Shown here one piece after another: positions 36,500 through 45,229 of a DNA stretch of 64,000 bases; within the stretch, counting starts at the first letter, position 1; the number at the start of each line of letters is the position of its first letter. Source of the DNA: Pirellulales bacterium (lineage in GTDB: Bacteria; Planctomycetota; Planctomycetia; Pirellulales; JACPPG01); contig DASXEJ010000238.1 in the NCBI GenBank assembly GCA_036490175.1, positions 1 through 64,000 of the forward strand. The letters run 5' to 3'. The position numbers were made by a program, and so were the translations under genes. The notes beneath the pieces are model-generated. The model saw nothing but the letters and a program-made list of their open reading frames with translations, searched no databases and had not been told where the DNA came from.

Positions 36500-37411
36500 T
36501 CAGTTTCTGGGTAGGCGTTCTTGGTATTCTGCCGAGGATATGAACCGCGATCTGCGGGTGGGCAGGACTTTCGCACCGATTTGACGGACATACGCCTGGG
36601 TTACCTCGGCACCAAAGAGAAAAATCTGCGCCGAATAATACGTCCATACTAAGACCAGTACGAAGGAGCCGGCGGCGCCATAGGCCGAGGCGATGACCAA
36701 GCGTGCCAGATACCAGCCGATCACGAATTTGCCGATCGAAAACAACACCGACGTTACTGCTGCTCCGACCCAGACATCGCGCCAGCGTACATGGACGTCT
36801 GGCAGAAATTTAAACGTCGCCGCGAATAGCATCGTAATCGCCACCAGCGACAGGCTCCAATCGAGCGACCGTAGCGTCAGGTCGGAAACCGGTAATCTGG
36901 CCTGGGCCAGGGCCACGCCGGCCGACATGGCCGAACTCGCCACCAGCGACGCCAACAGCAGCAGGCCGACCGCCGCGACCATGGCGATGCTCCATGCATA
37001 CTCGATGAACGTCGCGATCCAACCCACGCCCGGTTTGCGCTCCACTTCCCAGATAATGTCGAGCGCACCTTTGATTTGAGTAAAGACGCCCGTGGCTCCG
37101 AACCATAGCGCGAAGAAGGTCAGAGTGGTCGCCAGCGCGCCACCGCGCGGCCGGGCGGCACTGAGCACGAGATCCTCGATCGCGCGAGCGGCCTGTTCGC
37201 TGCCCAGAAATCGATTTACTTGCTCGAAGACTTCGCCTTTGGCTGCCTGCTGACCGAAAACTGATCCGGCGATGGCGATGGCGACGACCAACAGGGGCGC
37301 GATCGAAAAGATGGCGTAGTAGGCGATCGCCGCGCCGAGCCGAGGCGCATTGTGCCGCTGCCAATCCAAGGTGGCGGTCTTGAATACGTGCCAGATGGCC
37401 GCCAGCTTCAT
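36500..37411 (-). CDS. YihY/virulence factor BrkB family membrane protein
   Basis: A 303-residue inner-membrane protein with six spans. LGAAIAYYAIFSIAPLLVV, GATGVFTQIKGALDIIWEV, FKFLPDVHVRWRDVWVGA and YGAAGSFVLVLVWTYYSAQIF are conserved family stretches. The function of the family is not firmly known; it was once mistaken for ribonuclease BN. The ATG at 37411 gives the standard N-terminus and follows GAGG at short distance; the 55-codon extension upstream is not conserved. The 212 bases between it and the AI-2E pair hold no gene. Confidence 0.88.
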   Translation of the reverse strand: MKLAAIWHVFKTATLDWQRHNAPRLGAAIAYYAIFSIAPLLVVAIAIAGSVFGQQAAKGEVFEQVNRFLGSEQAARAIEDLVLSAARPRGGALATTLTFFALWFGATGVFTQIKGALDIIWEVERKPGVGWIATFIEYAWSIAMVAAVGLLLLASLVASSAMSAGVALAQARLPVSDLTLRSLDWSLSLVAITMLFAATFKFLPDVHVRWRDVWVGAAVTSVLFSIGKFVIGWYLARLVIASAYGAAGSFVLVLVWTYYSAQIFLFGAEVTQAYVRQIGAKVLPTRRSRFISSAEYQERLPRN

Positions 37412-37662
37412 GACGCCTCGTGTCGAGTGTGATGCGGGAGCTGATCGCCTTATTGGCGCGGCGACCAGTACGGCGGTACAGTCTTGGCGGTACTTTGTCA
37501 GGTCGCTGCACGGATCGGGCGGCGCGGTCGACGGTCGAAGAACAGCAGAGGGCTTTCCATCAACACGCGTCGTCACCCCCGTGAGCGGTAACCTACCACG
37601 GCCGCCCTGGATGTCGCCAGCCAGATATCGAGCGGGTCCGGTTGTTTTGATAGGAGTTCAAT

Positions 37663-38076
37663 ATGTTGACGACGGATACGCTCAGCCCGGACGATCGCGA
37701 ACGCTTGATCGCCGCATCGATCACAGCCCGACAAGGCGCCTATGCTCCGTACTCGCGATTCCTAGTTGGGGCCGCCCTCCTGACCGACGACGGCCAGGTC
37801 ATCAATGGCGCTAACGTGGAAAATGCCTCGTATGGTTTGACGATCTGCGCCGAACGCGTGGCAGTGCAAAAGGCTGTTGCCACGGGGCTGAGAGGATTTC
37901 GGGCCATCGCCATTGCCACGTCCGGAGGTGGTTCGCCCTGCGGAGCCTGCCGGCAGGTGCTGGCCGAGTTTTGCGACGACCTATTAATCCTGCTGGTTGA
38001 TGTCGATCGTGACAACGCCGTGGCCGAGGCTCGCTTGGCTGCGTTATTACCAAATTCTTTTCGGCTTCGCGATTGA
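37663..38076 (+). CDS. cdd: Cytidine deaminase
   Basis: A 137-residue zinc enzyme that converts cytidine and deoxycytidine to the uridine forms for pyrimidine salvage. The zinc site is ICAERVAV (Cys and catalytic Glu) and SPCGACRQVL (two Cys); substrate contacts are in SRFLVGAALLTDDG and NGANVENASYG. Length matches the homotetrameric type. AGGAG stands 6 bases before the ATG at 37663. It is a single gene that converges with the amine oxidase gene 24 bases away. Confidence 0.95.
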   Translation: MLTTDTLSPDDRERLIAASITARQGAYAPYSRFLVGAALLTDDGQVINGANVENASYGLTICAERVAVQKAVATGLRGFRAIAIATSGGGSPCGACRQVLAEFCDDLLILLVDVDRDNAVAEARLAALLPNSFRLRD

Positions 38077-38100
38077 TGATGAACGTTCGATCGACGTTCC

Positions 38101-39582
38101 CTAAGAGCTGACGACTCCGTCGCGGGTGGCAAGACTTCGCGCAACGGTTGCGCCCGAGTTCAGCGCGCCTTCCATGAAGCCCACGAACTTCAGGCACGCG
38201 TGCTCGCCGGCAAAATGCAGCCGATCGAGCCCTCGGGCCAGGATAGGTCCTTGCCGTGTCACTTGTCCCGGAGCGGGTGTGGAGTAGCTCCCCTGTGTCC
38301 ACTTTTGGCCGGGCCAATCGATGAATTGTGAGCGCACAAAGCTCTCTTTGAAACCGGGATAACGCGCGCCGACTTCGCTTTTCATCGTACGGTCGCGCTC
38401 GTCGGGTTTTGCGCGAGAAAAGTTGTCGGCCGCCGCGGCGCCTGCAAAGGCGACCAGAACTTGCTCGGGACCTCCGCTTTGCCCAGCCGTTGCGCTCCAC
38501 GTAAATCCGATCGGCCCGTCGCTCATACTGGAGGGAGGCAAGTCGGACTTTTCCCAGCAGGCATCACGCAGCGAAATCAGAAACTTGATGTTGTGGCCCA
38601 TCTGGGGGCGCAGCACGTCCGGCAGCAAGGGCTCGAATCGAATGGCGCCCCACGTACTAGGAGGAATGGCCAGCACCACATCGTCCGCTTCGAAGGTCTT
38701 GCCGGCCTGACATGTTACTTTCACACCGGCCCTGGCGACCCGAACGGATTCCACAGGCGAGCGTAACTGAACCGCGTCGGCGCCGATCTTTTCGGCAAGG
38801 CGACGAGCCAGTTGCTGGTTACCACCCACGCAGCGATAGACTTCGTTCTCGGTCCAATACTTTTCCAGCCCACCCCCTTTGACGCATGTCAGCATCCCCA
38901 GAAAGCTTTCGCGCTCGGTCGGCACGCCACTATAGGAAGCGAACTCGGCTTCGATGGCGCGGCGCGCGATGGGATTGATATCTTGTCGCGCGAGCCAGGC
39001 GGACATCGACAGTTCGTCGAGTGCTTGTGCGTCTGGCGCGGTCCAGGGCGCGTCGGCGTCGATCGGTCGGGCAGCGTCAGTGATCTTGCCGTAGATCTGT
39101 TCGATCTTCTGAAAAAGGGCGATCACGGCCAGCTTGCTCAGCCGTTTGCCGTCGATCACGACTGGACTGCCGAGATCGCGCGGCTCGGGAATCTCGACTA
39201 ACGGCAGGTGGAAGTTCTTGGCATACGCCAGCCAGGTGGGATGGTTCGAGCCGATGAATTCCCCGCCTGCTTCCACGGTCTTGCGCGGCACAACGTCCGT
39301 GAGTGTGTGGACTCGTCCGCCAATGCGATCGCGCGCTTCGAGCACCACGGTTTGATACCCGGCCGCATGCAATTCGTAAGCGCAAGCCAATCCTGCGAAT
39401 CCGGCTCCGATGATGATTACGCGGCGTCCCGTTTCGCCAGGTCGCCGCGCATAGGTGTTCGAGCCGCTGAGCAGCAACCCGCTAGCAGCGGCCAGAGATT
39501 GCCTGACAAACCGGCGGCGCGAGATGCTGTCAACGGGCTGTCCATAGCGGGCACGTAGCAAGCGATACAGAGAATGATTCAT
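38101..39582 (-). CDS. Tat-exported FAD-dependent amine oxidase
   Basis: A 493-residue flavoprotein. A twin-arginine signal, SRRRFVRQSLAAASGLLLSG, lies at about residues 19-38, so it is exported folded. The FAD-binding fold follows: RRVIIIGAGFAGLACAYEL with GxGxxG, then LEARDRIGGRVHTL. The C-terminus ends with a typical LHFAGEHACLKFVGFMEGAL segment. It resembles flavin monoamine oxidases; the substrate is unknown. I chose the ATG at 39582 because it places the Tat motif near the start. It diverges from the PAP2-like gene. Confidence 0.88.
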   Translation of the reverse strand: MNHSLYRLLRARYGQPVDSISRRRFVRQSLAAASGLLLSGSNTYARRPGETGRRVIIIGAGFAGLACAYELHAAGYQTVVLEARDRIGGRVHTLTDVVPRKTVEAGGEFIGSNHPTWLAYAKNFHLPLVEIPEPRDLGSPVVIDGKRLSKLAVIALFQKIEQIYGKITDAARPIDADAPWTAPDAQALDELSMSAWLARQDINPIARRAIEAEFASYSGVPTERESFLGMLTCVKGGGLEKYWTENEVYRCVGGNQQLARRLAEKIGADAVQLRSPVESVRVARAGVKVTCQAGKTFEADDVVLAIPPSTWGAIRFEPLLPDVLRPQMGHNIKFLISLRDACWEKSDLPPSSMSDGPIGFTWSATAGQSGGPEQVLVAFAGAAAADNFSRAKPDERDRTMKSEVGARYPGFKESFVRSQFIDWPGQKWTQGSYSTPAPGQVTRQGPILARGLDRLHFAGEHACLKFVGFMEGALNSGATVARSLATRDGVVSS

Positions 39583-39799
39583 GGCTGGTCTTGGCACGGA
39601 GTCGGTAATCGTCCTTTGCCCTGTCGTCAGCATAGCAATTGGGCATCCTGCGTGACTAAGGCACGGCCTGGAGGCGTGATAGCATGCCAAAGTTCTCTTG
39701 CTTTCTCGTCACTGGCAAACGGGTCCGCATTGCTGCTGTCAAGACGACCTGGGATACTTCGCCCCTCTTCTTCACCTCTATTTCTGGAGATGCAACCGC

Positions 39800-41047
39800 A
39801 TGTCTTGCGGCGCGGATCACATTGCGCTCGGAGTGCGCGCCCCGCTACCGGCGGCGGTTGTGATCTCGTGCATTCGCGTCTCCTGGCTGGCGCTCGCGCT
39901 CTTAGGCGATCCAGAGATCGCGAACGCCTGGCAGGAACCATTCTCAGGCAATCGCACGTCTGAACAGACAGAATTGAACACTTCGCCGGGTTTTACGGAA
40001 GGGTTTACGCGCCTGCCGCCCCCAGCGCCGCCAGGAGCGAGCGCGTTCATGAACCCGCCCCTGTTGGTTGTGCAGCGTTCGGATCGAATTTGGAGTCCGG
40101 AATATGTTGCCCAGCGCGTGGCGGCGGAACCCCAGCCGATTCGTCTGCCGCCGCCGACGTTCATTCCCACGCCCGATGAGCGTGCCGGCGCGGGCGCCGG
40201 TATCGCGCCCGCGGCGCCCTTCGACGAATTGGGCGGAGCGGGCACCGGATCGACAGATCCGGTGATTGGACTGGCGACTCCGCCCGAGGGACCGAAGCGG
40301 CGCGGTTTCTTCGCCAAGGTTTTTGGGCCTGGGATCGAGGCCGGTGGCGAAATGCTGTCCGACGTACGATTCGACTATGTGAATTTCTATTCGCCGCGCA
40401 GTCTATTGTGGTTGGGGGGCGGGATTGGCGTGGCGGCCATTCTGGCCAATACGTCTATCGATCAGCACGTGCGCAATTGGTATCAGGACGATGTCCGAAG
40501 TCCCACCACCGATCGAATCCATGACGATATCGCCTGGTTGGGTAACGGCGGCCTGATGCTGCCGATCTGGCTGGCCAGCGGATACCTGGTGACGCCGCTC
40601 GAAGAGTATTCGTCGGTGGCGCATGTCGTTGGCACGTGGGGCCGCAATAGCACGCGGGCTTTTCTGGTCGGCGGTCCGATGTTGCTGGCATTGCAATATG
40701 GATTGGGTGCGCACCGACCGAGCGCCGACCTGGACTCTCATTGGCACCCGTTCAAAGATAGCCACGGTGCCAGCGGCGACGCGTGGATTGGCGCGATCAG
40801 CTTTTTGACCGCCGCCAAGATGACAGACTCGAAATTGGCCAAGGTGGCCCTCTGGTCGTTGGCGCTTTTTCCGGCCTGGGGTCGCATGGATGTCGACCAG
40901 CACTATTTGTCGCAAGTCACCTTGGGCGTATGGCTCGCCGCATTATCGGTCGAAGCGGTCGACAGAACCGACCGGTCGACCAACATGTTCATCATCCCCA
41001 CGGCCGGCCCCGGCACGTTCGGCGCGACGTTTGGCGTCAGGTGGTGA
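39800..41047 (+). CDS. PAP2-superfamily-like membrane protein with altered catalytic motif
   Basis: A 415-residue protein. A signal or first span lies near residues 18-38, then a Pro-rich linker of about 120 residues, then a C-terminal membrane domain. That domain follows the PAP2 phosphatase plan: HRP in place of motif 1, HGASGDAWIGA where PSGH is usual, and GRMDVDQHYLSQ for motif 3. The His of the SGH motif is Asp here, and the motif-3 Asp is Gln, so activity is doubtful. The ATG at 39800 follows GGAG at 10 bases. PAP2 enzymes normally dephosphorylate lipid phosphates such as undecaprenyl pyrophosphate. Confidence 0.7.
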   Translation: MSCGADHIALGVRAPLPAAVVISCIRVSWLALALLGDPEIANAWQEPFSGNRTSEQTELNTSPGFTEGFTRLPPPAPPGASAFMNPPLLVVQRSDRIWSPEYVAQRVAAEPQPIRLPPPTFIPTPDERAGAGAGIAPAAPFDELGGAGTGSTDPVIGLATPPEGPKRRGFFAKVFGPGIEAGGEMLSDVRFDYVNFYSPRSLLWLGGGIGVAAILANTSIDQHVRNWYQDDVRSPTTDRIHDDIAWLGNGGLMLPIWLASGYLVTPLEEYSSVAHVVGTWGRNSTRAFLVGGPMLLALQYGLGAHRPSADLDSHWHPFKDSHGASGDAWIGAISFLTAAKMTDSKLAKVALWSLALFPAWGRMDVDQHYLSQVTLGVWLAALSVEAVDRTDRSTNMFIIPTAGPGTFGATFGVRW

Positions 41048-41372
41048 GCGTCACCGTCCTTTTGGCAGTCGTTCTTCGCCAAGACGATTTCTCTAGCCAC
41101 TAGCGTGCTCTGGGCCCACCGGCCGCTTCTTGGTGAGTTTCCAGCGTACTTTAAATCGGAAGGCGTTCGCTAAATTGGGTTGGGAGTAGCAGGCGGGCGC
41201 TTGGAATACACGCATTGGTTGCCACCGCTCCGCAATAACGCGGCTGGAGGCACGATTCGATTCCTCGCAGGCAGGACTTTTCGGATTTAGAAGGTAGAAT
41301 ATTGTCAATATCGATGCCTGGGCGGCGAAGTGCTGCTAAGAGTCGTGAAGCCCCGTCGGGAGGACCTAAATT
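41048..41372. other. Intergenic region before a small membrane-protein gene
   Basis: No gene is supported in these 325 bases. The part nearest the next gene is less GC-rich and probably holds its promoter; TAGAAT near 41293 could be a -10 box, but no matching -35 box was seen. Confidence 0.35.
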
Positions 41373-41660
41373 ATGTGGCCGCAGGTTGTTGAAACGTTGT
41401 CGCGCGACCCGGGCATTTTGTTAGGTGCCATCCTGGGCACGTTGGGAATTCTTGCCGGAACCGCCATTAGCATTACCGCCATCACGACCGATGCCTGGCG
41501 GAAGATACGGCAAACCGAAGACAACAACGCGCTCAAGCAGTCGATGCTCGATCGCGGCATGACGGCCGACGAAATCTCGACGGTCATGAAGGCCTCGCCG
41601 CAGAAGCGTGCTTCGTTCTCTTTCAATGCGGGGCGCGGTGGCGTGCGTTGCGAGGCGTAG
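41373..41660 (+). CDS. Small single-span membrane protein with RGM motif
   Basis: A 95-residue protein with one hydrophobic span at 15-38 (GILLGAILGTLGILAGTAIS), a charged helix, and ALKQSMLDRGMTADEISTVM. The last motif (acidic helix with xRGMxxDEI) is frequent in short bacterial membrane proteins of unknown role. GGGAGGA stands 8 bases before the ATG, an excellent site. The layout is the same as in the 3790-4062 protein. The frame of the following hydrolase gene starts 73 bases later, so they may be co-transcribed. Confidence 0.7.
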   Translation: MWPQVVETLSRDPGILLGAILGTLGILAGTAISITAITTDAWRKIRQTEDNNALKQSMLDRGMTADEISTVMKASPQKRASFSFNAGRGGVRCEA

Positions 41661-41733
41661 TGCATCGCACGTGGCGATTCGTCCCCCACTGGATTTCGGT
41701 TGCTGCCGCAACGTGGTTTGGGGCATCCGGTGC

Positions 41734-42597
41734 ATGGCTGCGATATCAGCGTCTGTCAGCCCGGTAGGCGTGTGGCAGAAGTTGCGATTTTTTCGCTGGT
41801 TGGCTGCCACCGGACTCGTTCTGTTATTGGTTGCCATGCTGTTTGAAGAATCGTTGATCTTCTTCCCGTCGCCATACCCCGAGGGAAACTGGCAGCCGCG
41901 ACACTTGCAGTTCGAGGACGCGTGGTTCGCCGCGGCCGACGGAACGCAACTGCACGGGTGGTATGCTCCGGTCGAGCAACCGCGCGCGCTTCTCTTGTTC
42001 GCCCATGGCAATGCCGGCAATCTAGCGCATCGGGTTGACCTGTTGCGTTACTTCCAGCAGGATTTGCGCGTGGCGGTGCTCGCCTTCGACTATCGTGGCT
42101 ATGGTCGCAGCGCCGGCAGACCGAACGAGAGCGGGGTCCTAGCCGATGCCCGTGCTGCGCGACAGTGGCTAGCTGACAGAGAACAAATCGCGCCTGAGAC
42201 GATCGTGCTGATGGGAGAAAGCATTGGCGGCGCCGTGATGGTGGATCTGGCGGCGGTCGACGGGGCACGCGGATTGATCCTGGAGAATACTTTTGCGTCG
42301 TTGCCGGATGTTGCGGCCCATCACTTTCGCTGGCTACCGGTGCGAATGCTATTGCGCACGAAGCTTGATTCCGCGGCCAAGATCGGCCGTTACCGTGGCC
42401 CGCTCCTGCAATGCCACGGCGACGCGGATATGATCGTGCCCTTCGAGCAAGGTTTGCGCCTGCACGACGCGGCGCAATCGCCCAAACGCCTGGTGGTCGT
42501 CGCCGGCGGCGATCATAACGATCCGCGTCGCCCCGAATGGCTAGCGGCGCTGGATGAGTTCTTCGACGAACTACCGCCCCCATCGGCGGCGCGCTAG
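41734..42597 (+). CDS. Membrane-anchored alpha/beta hydrolase (BEM46/ABHD13-like)
   Basis: A 287-residue protein with an N-terminal span at about 22-40 (WLAATGLVLLLVAMLF) and a hydrolase domain behind it. FFPSPYPEGNW, LLFAHGNAGNLAHR, AFDYRGYGRSAGRP, MGESIGGAVMVDLAA (nucleophile Ser), CHGDADMIVPFEQG (Asp) and GGDHND (His) follow the BEM46-like serine hydrolase pattern. The natural substrate of these proteins is unknown. The ATG at 41734 puts the span near the start; a longer N-terminus is possible but overlaps the upstream gene. Confidence 0.82.
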   Translation: MAAISASVSPVGVWQKLRFFRWLAATGLVLLLVAMLFEESLIFFPSPYPEGNWQPRHLQFEDAWFAAADGTQLHGWYAPVEQPRALLLFAHGNAGNLAHRVDLLRYFQQDLRVAVLAFDYRGYGRSAGRPNESGVLADARAARQWLADREQIAPETIVLMGESIGGAVMVDLAAVDGARGLILENTFASLPDVAAHHFRWLPVRMLLRTKLDSAAKIGRYRGPLLQCHGDADMIVPFEQGLRLHDAAQSPKRLVVVAGGDHNDPRRPEWLAALDEFFDELPPPSAAR

Positions 42598-42681
42598 CGG
42601 GCCGGCGTACCGTGACGAGTGTGACCGGCCACTTGCGGCGTTCCACGGTACTGTCGCTGTTGGGCGGTGGGATTCCGCGGG

Positions 42682-42722
42682 AAAATAAAAACGCCCACGG
42701 CGCCGAAGCGGCACGTGGGCGT
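42682..42722 (-). terminator. Rho-independent terminator of the YwqK/MORN gene
   Basis: A stem formed by ACGCCCACG and its complement, with an inner GC-rich part, is followed on the minus strand by a T-rich run. It lies just past the stop codon of the leftward gene. Confidence 0.8.
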
Positions 42723-42758
42723 TCTGTCTGTGGTTCTTGGCAGGCAAACAGCGTCGCG

Positions 42759-44102
42759 CTAGCGACGCATCGTCGGGGGCGGTATCCGGCGTGCAGTGCG
42801 TGCCTGGCGCACAGGCGGCTTTGCCGCCGAAGTCACCGGAGGCGCCGTTGGCGGAACGCTCAGCGTGGAATCGATCGAAATCGATGCGTCGGCCGCGAGC
42901 GATGACTGCCCCTCGGTGATCCGCGCCGAGTTGGCAACCTTTCCGTCCTCTTTCCACCACGTCCATTTACCAATTTCGACGCCCTTGACGAAGTCTCCGC
43001 TGACGGCCTTCTGGCCGTTTTGATGCCACCATGTCCAGGAGCCTATGCGATCGCCATTGGTGTATTGCCCTTCCACGGCCTTCTGTCCATTTTCGTGCCA
43101 CCAAGTGACATGTCCTACCGGTACATCGTTCACGTATTTGCCTTCGGTTTCCTTTTGGCCGTTCTTGTACCAGGTCGTACACAGGCCGTGCTTTTGATCT
43201 TTGCCTTCTTTTTGCGCCGTGGTCGTGACCGTACCGTTCCACCAGTCGTAATTGGTGCTTAACACCTCGCGAGCGAAGAGGTACGTTCCCTCGCTTTTCG
43301 TCTGCCCGTTGGCGTGAGTCTCGATCTTCTTCGCCAGGCGCTGGCCGTTCTGGTAAGTATCGTTCATGGTCAGGTTCTTGGCAGAGCCCCATTCCAGCCA
43401 GTGTCCGTCGAGTTGGCCGGCGGTGAAATCAAGCTCCCGCATCTTGGACCCGTTGGGGTAATACCAGGTGGATTTTCCCTGTCGTTCGCCATGCTCGAAG
43501 TTGAATTCGCTGCACTTGCGATCTCGGTTGTCGTAAATCGTCCAGGTGCCATTCAGGCGACCGTTCTCGAACGTCACTTCGCTGACAAACGGCGATTGAA
43601 ATTGCTTGTAGGGCGGCTGCGAGAACATATCTTTGCCCAGAACGAGGTGCCACCGCGTCCAGGGGCCTTGGCGTTCTCCGTAACGGTATTCGCCGCGGGC
43701 GAGCGTGCGTCCTTTTTCGTCGTACATGGTCCACTTGCCATGATTGACGTAGTTACCGCTGGCGTCCTGTACCACTTGCCGCTCGATCTTGACGGCGCGG
43801 TTCGGATAACGCTCTTGAATCAGTTCGGCTTCGTTGGAATTGTCTGGTGCGGCCGGTTGCTCTTCCGCCGCAGACGGCGCCGCGTCGACGGCGACGGGGG
43901 CCGGTTCGTCGGCCACCATGTCGGCGGGTTCGTCGGCCGTGGCGGCGGTTGGCTCGTCCGCCACTTTGGTCTCAGGTTTTTCGGCAACAGCCGTGGGAAG
44001 CGCATCTGCCGGAGTCGATCGAATCACGTCGGCACGACACGGCATCGCCAAGGGCATGCACGCCGCGACAGTCCAAAGTAGCCCTAGCGAGTGACGGACC
44101 AT
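42759..44102 (-). CDS. Exported YwqK-type MORN-variant repeat protein
   Basis: A 447-residue protein with a signal peptide (1 to about 24), an Ala/Pro/Glu linker in which ADEP recurs three times, and about ten repeats of 20-24 residues. The best copies are WWHENGQKAVEGQYTNGD and WWHQNGQKAVSGDFVKG, which share an xxGxWTWWHxNGQK core. This is the MORN-variant repeat of proteins named YwqK-family antitoxins, but most long exported forms have no toxin link. The C-terminal 50 residues are Ser/Thr/Pro-rich and basic. The ATG at 44102 gives the signal peptide. Function unknown; a repeat surface for binding is likely. Confidence 0.82.
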   Translation of the reverse strand: MVRHSLGLLWTVAACMPLAMPCRADVIRSTPADALPTAVAEKPETKVADEPTAATADEPADMVADEPAPVAVDAAPSAAEEQPAAPDNSNEAELIQERYPNRAVKIERQVVQDASGNYVNHGKWTMYDEKGRTLARGEYRYGERQGPWTRWHLVLGKDMFSQPPYKQFQSPFVSEVTFENGRLNGTWTIYDNRDRKCSEFNFEHGERQGKSTWYYPNGSKMRELDFTAGQLDGHWLEWGSAKNLTMNDTYQNGQRLAKKIETHANGQTKSEGTYLFAREVLSTNYDWWNGTVTTTAQKEGKDQKHGLCTTWYKNGQKETEGKYVNDVPVGHVTWWHENGQKAVEGQYTNGDRIGSWTWWHQNGQKAVSGDFVKGVEIGKWTWWKEDGKVANSARITEGQSSLAADASISIDSTLSVPPTAPPVTSAAKPPVRQARTARRIPPPTMRR

Positions 44103-44653
44103 AACCGGAATCCCCTATGCAAGCAGGACGGTTGGAAAAATCCACATCAATGGTGCATCTCTTGTAGGCGAATCGGTCCGAGTTGTGTGCCAAATTAAGA
44201 TTTCCTGACGAATCGTCGAGATTTCGCCTTCTGGCATATGTTGCCAGCATGCAACCGAAGGCCGCGTGAACGTGCTCAAGTGCCACGCCAGCAATTGGTT
44301 GAGTGTGGCAAGGTCTGTCCAAGGCGACCGAGCCAGGAATCGCTCGTTGGCAGCCCGCCCGTTGGGCATCGCCTGGCAACCTACTCAGCGCCCAGGCGGC
44401 CCACGGCAACAGCGATTTCTGCCTTACCGTTAAAATCTACTTGTGCGTCATAGTTGCGACTTGGCCCATTCCGGCGACCGCCGCAGGAGAGAAGCGGATG
44501 AGGGTTTTGCGACGTTCGTGGCGTGGGACTTCTGGAGCGTGACGCGCCGCGATAGCCTATGGACAGAGGAATCATCGGTCGCACGGTCCAGAGTTGGCCC
44601 TCGTCAAGCGCGAGCGCCACGATGGCCAGTAAGTCGTAAGAGGCCCAACCGCC
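44103..44653. other. Divergent intergenic region
   Basis: This 551-base gap lies between the MORN gene and algH. Frames of 70-140 codons exist on both strands, but none has a ribosome binding site, a family motif or codon use like its neighbours. I see no gene, RNA or promoter that I can support. Confidence 0.4.
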
Positions 44654-45208
44654 ATGGAATCACTTCAAGGCTTCTTGCTCGTTGCCGCGCCGGCACTGGT
44701 GGATCCGAATTTTCGCCAGACCGTAATACTGATCGTGCAGCATTCGGACGATGAAGGCGCGCTCGGTCTAGTTCTGAACCGCCAGACGAGCACCACGGTC
44801 GCGGAATTGTGGGAACGTTTGGGCCAAGAGGGAAAGGTTAATGACGGGCCGGTCAGCCTGGGGGGGCCATGCGAAGGCCCGCTCATGGCGCTGCACACCG
44901 AGAAGTCGGCGGCCGAGATCGAGGTTCTCCCTGGCTTGTATTTCAGCGCGGCGGGGGAACAGCTGCGGTCATTGGCGGTCAACTCGCAGGTCGACGTGCG
45001 ATTTTTCTTTGGCTACGCCGGCTGGGGTGCAGGCCAATTAGAAAATGAGCTCAGTAGCGGCGCTTGGCGCACGGAGCCGGCGTCGCTCAAACACATTTTT
45101 GTCGTCAACCAGCAGCTGTGGGAACGCTCGATGAGCGAAGCCGCCGGCTGGGAGGTTTTGGCCGCATTGCGGATTAAAGACATTCCCGTCGATCCGTCGC
45201 GGAATTGA
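44654..45208 (+). CDS. YqgE/AlgH family protein
   Basis: A 184-residue cytosolic protein. GFLLVAAPALVDPNFRQTVI, LIVQHSDDEGALGLVLNR, GGPCEGPLMALHT, VRFFFGYAGWGAGQLENEL and ASLKHIFV are the conserved family blocks in order. AlgH in Pseudomonas affects alginate expression, but the molecular role is not known. AGAGG lies about 10 bases before the ATG. It is a single gene converging with the amino-acid permease gene. Confidence 0.92.
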   Translation: MESLQGFLLVAAPALVDPNFRQTVILIVQHSDDEGALGLVLNRQTSTTVAELWERLGQEGKVNDGPVSLGGPCEGPLMALHTEKSAAEIEVLPGLYFSAAGEQLRSLAVNSQVDVRFFFGYAGWGAGQLENELSSGAWRTEPASLKHIFVVNQQLWERSMSEAAGWEVLAALRIKDIPVDPSRN

Positions 45209-45229
45209 GCCTCCCGCAAAGCGGTCGGC

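Noticed and set aside
43972-44409. Open frames in the gap between the MORN gene and algH
   Set aside because: Several frames overlap on both strands with no start signals and no motifs; they look like chance frames in GC-rich DNA.
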